The notes under the pieces are model-generated. The model was not told where the DNA came from, ran no database searches, and saw nothing but the letters and a program-made list of their open reading frames with translations. DNA of 64,000 bases, taken from Natrinema salinisoli. Its GTDB lineage: Archaea; Halobacteriota; Halobacteria; Halobacteriales; Natrialbaceae. The DNA is taken from assembly GCF_020405205.1 (NCBI RefSeq), contig NZ_CP084469.1, positions 3,100,001-3,164,000 on the forward strand, read 5' to 3'. Made by a program: the position numbers and the translations under genes. Below, one piece after another: positions 57,875 through 64,000 of this stretch; the stretch's first letter is position 1, and each line of letters opens with the position of its first letter.

Positions 57875-59359
57875 CTAGGAGAGTTGTTCGCCGACGATCT
57901 CGTCGGCGTGTTCGACGAAGGCCTCCTCTTTCCCTTTCGGAACCGTCGCCCCCGCTGCGACGTCGTGACCGCCGCCGTCGCCGCCGACCGCTCGAGAGGC
58001 CTCCCCCATCACGACCGAGAGGTCCAACCCCTGTCGGACGAGGGAGTGCGTACCCCGCGAGGAGACTTTCACTTCCTCGTCGTTCTTCTCTGCGAACGCA
58101 ATGATCGGCTTGGAGCGACTGATCCCCGCGTTCCCCATCGCCATCCCCGCGACGATGCCGACGATCGTCTCGCGGATCTCGTCGCTCGCGTGGAACCACT
58201 GGACGTGTTCCTTCTGGGTCGCCCCCTCTCGAGTCACGAGATCGATGCCGTTCGAGAGGTTGCGTCGGTGTTCGCGCAGGAGCTGCCGTGCGCGCTCGAG
58301 CGCGCCCTCCCGGTCGCCGAGACAGACGCCGAGGCCGACGTCGGCCCGCTCGTAGCGGGCGGTCGCGTTCAGCAGGGTCGAGAACTCGCTCGCGTCCCGG
58401 AGTTCGGTGCCGACAGGTTCCTCGCTGAGCACGTAGGCCGTGCTCACGAGTTGATCGATCTTTTTCGCCGGTACGCCGCTCGAGACGGCCCGCCGGACGA
58501 GCGCGCTCGCGACGGTCTGTTTCTCGTCGAACGTCAGTCCGGCCCAGCGGCGCCACTCGCCGTTGCGTTTCAACTCGAGGTCGAGCCCGTCGAGGAATCG
58601 CAACGCGCCGTTCTCGTCGTTCGAGATGCCGGGGATGTGGACGTCGCTGGCGTACTCGAGCAGTTTGGGGAGCGGTCGAGTCTGTTTTCCGTAGAGCGCG
58701 AGGTCCTTGCCCGTCTCGAGGACGCCGGCCGCGACGCCCTCGTCGACGATGCCCTGGTTCGCACCGTGGAGCTCGCCGCCAGCGGCCTGCATGTCGCCGA
58801 CCGCACCGACGACCGCGAGGGCGGCGAGGTCGCAGTTGTCTGCGCGTGCGTTCGCGGCTCCCGACGCGGTGACAGTCCCTCCGTCCGCCGCAACGTCCGG
58901 ATCCGGCGTGCTGTCGGAAACGTCCGCGAGCGCCCGCGCGAGAACGTAACTCGCGCCGGCTCCCGACAGTTCGGACGCGCCGTTGAGTCCGAACAGGAGC
59001 GGATTGAGGTGGTACGCCGTCTCTCGATCGGCGGGCTGGTGGTGGTCCGCGATGACGGGGGTGAAGTCACCCGCGTCCTCGTGGTCGCCGATGATATCGA
59101 GCTGGCCGCTCCCGAAGTCGGTGAAGAGAACGGTCTCGTAGGAGGTCGCCGCGATGTCCGCTATCGCGTCCTCGTCGAGTTGCTTCTCGAAGACCGTCTC
59201 GAACGGGATCTCCGCCCGCTCGAGGGCCGTCGCGGCGATCGCGGCGCTCGTGAGCCCGTCGGCGTCGATGTGGGAGGCGAGCAACACGCGATCGGCCTCG
59301 CACAGCCGCTTTGCACACGTTGTCGAGCGATCCTCGAGTTCGGGAACCGGCCCTGCCAT
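57875..59359 (-). CDS. DHH-family exonuclease, RecJ/GAN-like
   Basis: The 494-residue nuclease has DHH motifs: LLASHIDADGLTSAAI, TVLFTDFGSGQLDII and VIADHHQPADRETAYH. The DHHA1 C-terminus contains SSRGTHSLVRQGLDLS and AVGGDGGGHDVAAGA. This is the archaeal RecJ-like group that includes the GINS-associated nuclease of the replisome and related single-strand exonucleases. The start at 59359 fits; the longer alternative frames on the other strand are shadows. Which of the several haloarchaeal RecJ paralogues it is cannot be decided here. Confidence 0.9.
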   Translation of the reverse strand: MAGPVPELEDRSTTCAKRLCEADRVLLASHIDADGLTSAAIAATALERAEIPFETVFEKQLDEDAIADIAATSYETVLFTDFGSGQLDIIGDHEDAGDFTPVIADHHQPADRETAYHLNPLLFGLNGASELSGAGASYVLARALADVSDSTPDPDVAADGGTVTASGAANARADNCDLAALAVVGAVGDMQAAGGELHGANQGIVDEGVAAGVLETGKDLALYGKQTRPLPKLLEYASDVHIPGISNDENGALRFLDGLDLELKRNGEWRRWAGLTFDEKQTVASALVRRAVSSGVPAKKIDQLVSTAYVLSEEPVGTELRDASEFSTLLNATARYERADVGLGVCLGDREGALERARQLLREHRRNLSNGIDLVTREGATQKEHVQWFHASDEIRETIVGIVAGMAMGNAGISRSKPIIAFAEKNDEEVKVSSRGTHSLVRQGLDLSVVMGEASRAVGGDGGGHDVAAGATVPKGKEEAFVEHADEIVGEQLS

Positions 59360-59408
59360 CGAGGAATTGTGAGTCGGCTTCGGGGATAAAGGTGCGGTCC
59401 CGTCCCCG

Positions 59409-60499
59409 TCACAGGGGGACGATCACGTCCCGATCGTCGTACTCGAAACTCGCGTCGAACGGTGCCGAGCGCTCGGCGATCGTCTTCCGAAGCCAGGCCG
59501 CTTCCCACGGATCCGCACGGCGGACCGCTTCGTTGTCGATCACGACGGGAACGAGCCGAACGGCCGTGGGATCGCCGTCGTCTATCGCGACTTCGAAGAG
59601 GAAGCTTCGATCGTTCCGTAACTCCTCCTTGACGGTGTAATCGTCGACGAAGTCGCCCGTATCGTGGAGGATGACGCCGCCCTCGTACGGTTCGATCCCC
59701 TGGACGACGTGGGCACTGTGGCCGGGACGATCGGTACCCCCTCGTCGACGAGCCAGCGCCCGAACTCGCGATAGGTCTCGTCCGGGACTTCGACCCAGTT
59801 TGGCCCCCAGTGGAGCGACGCGACGAGCAGATCAGGATCCCGTTCCGCGGCTCGCTCGAGGCTCTCGGTGACGATCCGTCGCGTCTCCGGATTCGTCGGA
59901 TCGCACTCGACGTACGCGGTCCCCGCCCGATCCCCGGTCGCAGCGTACTCGGCGCTCTGATCCGAAAACGAGACCACCGCGACGTCGAGGTCGCCGATCG
60001 ACACGACCGACGGTGCTCGGGCATCGTCCGGCCGTTCGCCCGCGCCGGCGTGTGCGATATCCCCCTCGTCAAGGGCCTCGAGGGTATCCATCAGTGCCGT
60101 CGCCCCGAAATCCAGCGCGTGATTGTTCGCCAGCGACGCGAACCGGACGTTTCCGGCCTCGAGGGCGGGGACGGCCCACTCGGGGTCGGCCCGAAAGTAG
60201 TAGGTCCGGTCTGGATATCGTTCGCCCCGCGTCGAGAGACAGCACTCGAGGTTACAGCAGACGCCGTCCAGCGACTGCAGTCGGGAGCGGAGATCGCCCC
60301 AGACGGCCGCCGGATCCGCGCCGCTCCGATCGTATCGCTCGTCGACGCCGCGCCCGAGCATCGTATCGCCGACGAAGCCGATCGTCGTTCCCTGGCGGTC
60401 GCGTTCGTCGATCGCGACCCGATCGGCAGCGACCGCCGTCGGGCTACCGAGTATCGTTGCCCCCGTCGCTACCAGAAACCGTCGCCGGCCCCCGCTCAT
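59409..60499 (-). pseudogene. CapA/PgsA-like metallophosphoesterase, broken by a single-base frameshift
   Basis: The protein starts at ATG 60499 with a Tat-like signal (SGGRRRFLVATGATILGS). CapA motifs follow: TIGFVGDTMLGRGVDERYD, NLECCLSTRGERYP, ASLANNHALDFGATAL and ASLHWGPNWVEVP. At about 59722-59727, where the related gene at the window's end reads HGHSAHVVQG, one base is missing. Moving to another frame restores GHSAHVVQGIEPYEGG, LHDTGDFVDDYTVKEEL and a proper stop at 59409. The damage is either a real mutation or a sequencing error. CapA-like proteins act in surface polyglutamate or polysaccharide production. Confidence 0.8.
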
Positions 60500-60689
60500 C
60501 GGTTCGATAGCCGCGCCGGTGTTTCCTCGCGAGCGTTTCGGTTCACGACCGATCGAGCGGCTTCGAGTGTGCACATCGGTCGCCACTTCGACTTCCAGTC
60601 GCAAATAGCTCGTCGCGGGCGCCGCTCCGTATCGATAGCGATCGGGTCACTAACGGTAACATTAAGCGTCCGTGACAGAAGGGGGCGGT

Positions 60690-61589
60690 ATGAACGTCCT
60701 GGTCGCGGGGGGCACGGGCTTTATCGGTCGATCCCTCTGTCGCGTCCTGGTCGACCGCGGACACGCGGTGACGGCCGCCTCGCGGACGCCCGACGCGGAC
60801 GGGCTACCCGACGGCGTCGAGACGACGGAACTGGACGTGACCGAGCGGGAACTCGCGGGGACTGTGGCCGGTCACGACGCGGTCGTCAACCTCGTGGCGC
60901 TCCCGTCGCACGTCCAGCCCCGCGGCCGGAGCCACGAGTCGGTCCACTACGACGGGACGCGCCATCTCGTCGCCGCGAGCGAGGACACCAGCGTCGAGCG
61001 GTTCGTCCAGCTGAGCGGACTGGGTGTCGAATCGGGCGTCGAGACGGCGTACTTCCGGGCCAAACGGCGGGCCGAACGCGTCGTTCGCCGGTCGAGCCTC
61101 GAGTGGGTGATCTACCGCCCGTCGGTCGTCTTCGGCGACGGCTGTGCGTTTCTCCCGTTCGTCGAGCGACTGTCTCCGCCGCTGATCACGCCGCTGCCGG
61201 GCGGCGGACGAACCCGGCTCCAGCCGATCTGGGTCGGAGACCTCGCGCCGATGCTCGCGGACGGGCTCGAGGACGATCGCCACGTCGGCCGGTGCTACGA
61301 GATCGGCGGCCCCGAGCGGCTCACGTTCGCCGAGACCGTCAGACAGATCCGCGGCGGGGGAATCGTCGTCCCGATTCCGATGGGACTGACCGCGGTCGCG
61401 GCGATGCTGGTCGATCCCGTTCCGTGGATTCCGTTCGGCCGCGACCAGTATCGCGTGCTGGGGCTGGACAATACGACGGCCGACAACGACGTCGCGGCGT
61501 TCGGCGTATCGCCGGAAGCGCTCCGAACGCTGTCGGCGTATCTGGCCGCTGCCGATCCGGAGAGCGATATCGAACCGATCGACGCATGA
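60690..61589 (+). CDS. NAD-dependent epimerase/NDUFA9-like atypical SDR
   Basis: The 299-residue protein has a Rossmann start MNVLVAGGTGFIGRSLCRVL and the segment HDAVVNLVALPSHVQPRG. The catalytic-type Tyr-x3-Lys is in ETAYFRAKRRAERVV, followed by WVIYRPSVVFGDGCAF, as in the NDUFA9/YfcH-like atypical SDR group. It lacks an obvious signal. It is the first gene of an operon with DUF4166 and YndJ proteins. In Bacillus the YndJ protein is likewise linked to a DUF4166 partner. Substrate unknown. Confidence 0.88.
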   Translation: MNVLVAGGTGFIGRSLCRVLVDRGHAVTAASRTPDADGLPDGVETTELDVTERELAGTVAGHDAVVNLVALPSHVQPRGRSHESVHYDGTRHLVAASEDTSVERFVQLSGLGVESGVETAYFRAKRRAERVVRRSSLEWVIYRPSVVFGDGCAFLPFVERLSPPLITPLPGGGRTRLQPIWVGDLAPMLADGLEDDRHVGRCYEIGGPERLTFAETVRQIRGGGIVVPIPMGLTAVAAMLVDPVPWIPFGRDQYRVLGLDNTTADNDVAAFGVSPEALRTLSAYLAAADPESDIEPIDA

Positions 61590-61654
61590 CACCGACCAGA
61601 ACCGAAATCCGCCGATTTACGGCGGCCGCGGCCGAAGCGGAGGGATCGCCGTGA
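61586..61654 (+). CDS. 22-codon micro-ORF bridging two operon genes
   Basis: ATG 61586 overlaps the epimerase stop (ATGA) and its own TGA (61652-61654) overlaps the GTG start of the next gene (GTGA). It encodes TPTRTEIRRFTAAAAEAEG plus two residues. Frame-perfect 4-base overlaps on both sides suggest a coupling peptide that hands ribosomes from one gene to the next, but chance cannot be excluded. Confidence 0.4.
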   Translation: MTPTRTEIRRFTAAAAEAEGSP

Positions 61655-62328
61655 CCGGGCTGTTCGAGCGCGAGGTCGGCGACGAGTGGCGGACGCTCCA
61701 TCCCCGCGTCCGGGACCGGTACGGACTCGAGTCAGGTGAAAACCGCGAGGCGGTGGGCGTCGGCCGAATGCACGATCTCGATCGGCATCCGCTCGCGGTG
61801 CCGGCGCTCTGGCTCGGCGCGTTCGACGATTTCCTCTTTCCAGAGCGCGGTACCGACGTTCCGTTTACGATCGTCACGGAGCCGTTCGTCGACGACGACG
61901 GCAACGAGGCGCTCGTCCTTCGCCGGCGCTTCGACACGTCGCCGCCGCGGACGTTCGTGGACACGCTCCGGTGGAACCCCGCTCGAGGGTGTCTGACCGA
62001 TCTCTTCGGCAGGCACGGACGCATCGCCGCCGATCTCCACATCACTGCCGAGGACGGGGCGCTGGCGCTCTCGATCGGCACGCAGTGGATCCGAATGGGC
62101 GGCCGATATTTCACGCTCTCCTCCCCGCTGGCGGTCGACGGACGGCTCCGCGACTGGTACGACGACGAGGACGACCGGTTTCGCGTTTCGGCCGCGATCA
62201 CCTCCCCGTTGCTCGGCACCGTCTTCGAGTACGAGGGTGCGTTCCGGAACGAGTTCCGGCCGCTCGAGGACCACGCCACACCGCGGCCGGCCCTCGGCGG
62301 CGTCGAGCTTCCGGGTGAGAACGCGTGA
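61651..62328 (+). CDS. DUF4166-domain protein
   Basis: The 225-residue protein starts at GTG 61651 and is a single DUF4166 domain. EWRTLHPRVRDRYGLES near the start is followed by AVGVGRMHDLDRHPLAVPA, then VLRRRFDTSPPRTFVDTLRW and a beta-rich end with GTQWIRMGGRYFTLSSPLAV. DUF4166 occurs alone or fused to YndJ or epimerase domains, so the neighbouring genes are its natural partners. The activity is unknown; a lipid-binding or enzymatic role has not been settled. It overlaps the next gene by 4 bases. Confidence 0.85.
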   Translation: MTGLFEREVGDEWRTLHPRVRDRYGLESGENREAVGVGRMHDLDRHPLAVPALWLGAFDDFLFPERGTDVPFTIVTEPFVDDDGNEALVLRRRFDTSPPRTFVDTLRWNPARGCLTDLFGRHGRIAADLHITAEDGALALSIGTQWIRMGGRYFTLSSPLAVDGRLRDWYDDEDDRFRVSAAITSPLLGTVFEYEGAFRNEFRPLEDHATPRPALGGVELPGENA

Positions 62329-63350
62329 GCGACCGCCAGACGACCGCTGCTCGAACACCGGCGCCGTCGACGACCGTTCGTCCCCGCCCCAGAATCGCCG
62401 GGCGGCGCGTCACCGACCTGACCGCAGCGGCGGGCGGTGCGGTCTGGCTCGGACTCGTCGCGGGCACGCTCGGCGGCGTGATCTCTCTCGCTGCCCCGGG
62501 ACTGTACGTGGCACTCGCTGCACTGGTCATCGTCCCCCTGGGCGTCGGGTTGGTCGACCTGCCTCGAGACGCGACCGCCGTGAGGGTGTCCTACCGAATC
62601 GCCGTCCTCGGACAGCTGCCGGCCGCGCTGGCGATCGTCGCCGCGCTCGCCGCGCCGCAGGGATCGCTCGCCGCGGTCGCACTCGCCGTCCCGTGGCTCG
62701 GCGTCACCGGCGCGGTCGCGCTCTGTGGACTCGGACGGTTCACCGCCCGCCGCGGCGGTCCGCTACCCGAACTCGCGATCGACGCCGGCTTGCTGTACGT
62801 GCCGGTCGCTGCGACGTTTCTCTGCATGCACGCTGCCGGCGTCAGTCTCCGGTTCGCGCCGATCATCGTTCTGCTGACGGGCGTCCACTTCCACTACGCC
62901 GGGTTCGCGTTGCCGCTCGTGGTCGGGCTGACTGGTCGAATCCTGACGGGAGAAGACGGCAGGTTTCCAGCGACGATCGCGGGACGAACGACGGCTGCGG
63001 GGACGGTCGTCATCGTCGCCGGCATCGTCCTGATCGCGATCGGAATCACGTTCTCGTCGCTGGTCGAGGTCGTCGCCGTCACCGCGTTCACCGCCGGCGT
63101 CGTGGGATTCGCGCTGCGCACGCTCCGAGACGCCGTGCCGGAAGTGCCACGACCGTCGGGTCTGTTGCTCGCCGTCGCTGCACTGTCGCTGTGCTGGACG
63201 ATGGCGCTGGCGGTCGCCTTCGCGTATTCCGCTGTTCCCGGGACGCCGTCGCTCGTCACGATTCCCGAGATGATCCGCTGGCACGGGAGCGTCAACGCCC
63301 TCGGATTCGCGCTCCCGGCCCTGCTGGCGTTCCGACTGCTCGAGGACTGA
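62325..63350 (+). CDS. YndJ-family integral membrane protein
   Basis: The 341-residue protein starts at GTG 62325 (GTGA overlap with the upstream stop). A 28-residue basic N-terminus precedes about nine hydrophobic helices. Diagnostic YndJ segments are LLTGVHFHYAGFALPLVVG (HFHYAGF) in the middle and MIRWHGSVNALGFALPALL near the end (WHGxxNAxGF). Function unknown; the conserved His residues inside the membrane suggest metal or proton handling. It forms an operon with the DUF4166 and epimerase genes. Confidence 0.87.
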   Translation: MSDRQTTAARTPAPSTTVRPRPRIAGRRVTDLTAAAGGAVWLGLVAGTLGGVISLAAPGLYVALAALVIVPLGVGLVDLPRDATAVRVSYRIAVLGQLPAALAIVAALAAPQGSLAAVALAVPWLGVTGAVALCGLGRFTARRGGPLPELAIDAGLLYVPVAATFLCMHAAGVSLRFAPIIVLLTGVHFHYAGFALPLVVGLTGRILTGEDGRFPATIAGRTTAAGTVVIVAGIVLIAIGITFSSLVEVVAVTAFTAGVVGFALRTLRDAVPEVPRPSGLLLAVAALSLCWTMALAVAFAYSAVPGTPSLVTIPEMIRWHGSVNALGFALPALLAFRLLED

Positions 63351-63391
63351 CTCCGGCGACACGTCGATTCCATACCGCGAGGGCGTCCGAC

Positions 63392-64000
63392 TCACAGCGA
63401 GAGAACCAGATCGTCGCCGTCCCGATCGTAGGTCGTCTCGAACGGCGCCGATCGGTCGCGCATGGTTTCCTGAAGCCACGCCGCTGCGTCCGCGTCGGCT
63501 CGGTCGACGCGTCTGTCGTCGATGACGACCGGGACGAGCCGGAGCTCCTCGAGAGTCCCGCCCTCGAGCCCGACCTCGAAGAGGAAACTCCGGTCGTTTC
63601 GCAGGTCCTCCTTGGTAATATAATCGTCCACGATATCCCCTGTGTCGTGGAGAATGACGCCGTCCTCGTACCGCTCGACCCCCTGAACGACGTGGGCGCT
63701 GTGGCCGTGGACGAGGTCGACGCCCCGTTCGACGAGCCAGTGGCCGAACGCGACGAGCCGGTCGTCGGGGTACTCGACCCAGTTCGGCCCCCAGTGGACG
63801 GAGGCGACGACCAGATCCGGATCGGTCGCGTTCGCGCGGTCGATCGCATCTCCGACGATGCGACGCGTCTCCGGATCGTTCGGATCCATCCGTACGTAGG
63901 CCGTTCCGGGCCGATCCTCGGTCGCAGCGTACGTTGCGTAGTGATCCGCGAACGAGACGACGACGACGTCGACGTCGCCGATGGAAACCGTCGCTGGCGC
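63392..64000 (-). CDS. CapA/PgsA-like metallophosphoesterase, second copy (5' end outside window)
   Basis: Only the C-terminal 202 residues are in the window; the frame is open to base 64000. Motifs are VSIGDVDVVVVSFADHYATY, VVASVHWGPNWVEYP, VHGHSAHVVQGVERYEDG and ILHDTGDIVDDYITKEDL. It is closely related to the frameshifted copy at 59409-60499 in the same orientation, on the far side of the epimerase/YndJ operon. It is the intact reference that locates the missing base in that copy. Confidence 0.88.
   Translation of the reverse strand, partial: APATVSIGDVDVVVVSFADHYATYAATEDRPGTAYVRMDPNDPETRRIVGDAIDRANATDPDLVVASVHWGPNWVEYPDDRLVAFGHWLVERGVDLVHGHSAHVVQGVERYEDGVILHDTGDIVDDYITKEDLRNDRSFLFEVGLEGGTLEELRLVPVVIDDRRVDRADADAAAWLQETMRDRSAPFETTYDRDGDDLVLSL

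Overview
The window is chromosomal DNA from a halophilic archaeon, most likely a Natrinema/Haloterrigena-type member of the Natrialbales. The order is supported by what can be seen; the genus is an inference. The DNA is GC-rich with a strong G/C third-position bias, the proteins are rich in Asp and Glu, and TATA boxes commonly sit 25-30 bases before leaderless starts. Twin-arginine signals and lipoboxes are frequent. The information-processing genes are archaeal: Hel308, Hef, KEOPS subunit Cgi121, DP2 of polymerase D, PurO, a RecJ/GAN-type DHH nuclease and several small protein families known only from haloarchaea. Most of the window is ordinary, densely packed housekeeping sequence, with accessory islets between conserved blocks.

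Layout. 1-6000: LarB (partial), small zinc-ribbon and GIY-YIG proteins, a phosphohexomutase, CysE, a phosphoesterase and PurO. 6100-6850: an A/T-richer HNH endonuclease gene and a tRNA-Gln(CTG). 7000-12400: a rhodanese lipoprotein, an old-yellow-enzyme oxidoreductase, and a Zn-alcohol dehydrogenase divergent from an amidohydrolase plus MIP18/DUF59 pair, which resembles the accessory part of propane-monooxygenase clusters. 12400-20000: Cgi121-Hel308, a stress protein, and a phosphate transporter divergent from a secreted alkaline phosphatase with a dockerin-like tail. 20000-30000: methyltransferase, ferredoxin, malate dehydrogenase, PAP2 phosphatase, Hef, TspO, MFS carrier and a polyprenol-kinase-like protein. 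30200-36400: a subtilase with a lectin tail, GlyS, a CBS protein, and an alkylmercury-lyase-like gene divergent from an HxlR regulator with a clear operator between them. 36500-37300: two tandem paralogous genes for about 51-residue proteins of no known family. 37400-43700: a complete dipeptide/oligopeptide ABC transporter operon. 43900-48000: a PPC-domain protein and DP2. 48000-53800: hydrolase, rubredoxin-like protein with a decayed duplicate, a truncated glucodextranase-N-like protein, ketopantoate reductase and a NifU-like protein. 53800-55800: a two-gene operon of unknown function behind two DtxR/IdeR-type iron boxes. 56600-64000: PHP phosphoesterase, DHH nuclease, a frameshifted CapA-like gene, an epimerase/DUF4166/YndJ operon, and a second CapA-like gene running off the end.

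The most interesting unexplained signals are: (1) the tandem small-protein pair, whose start codons lie in a shared palindrome (perfect in one copy, imperfect in the other); (2) the iron-box operon; (3) a recoded patch in DP2 exactly at a known intein insertion point; (4) a dispersed, hairpin-rich intergenic repeat with at least three copies; (5) a collapsed locus where a duplicate gene and a glucodextranase-like gene both lose their 3' ends at one junction.
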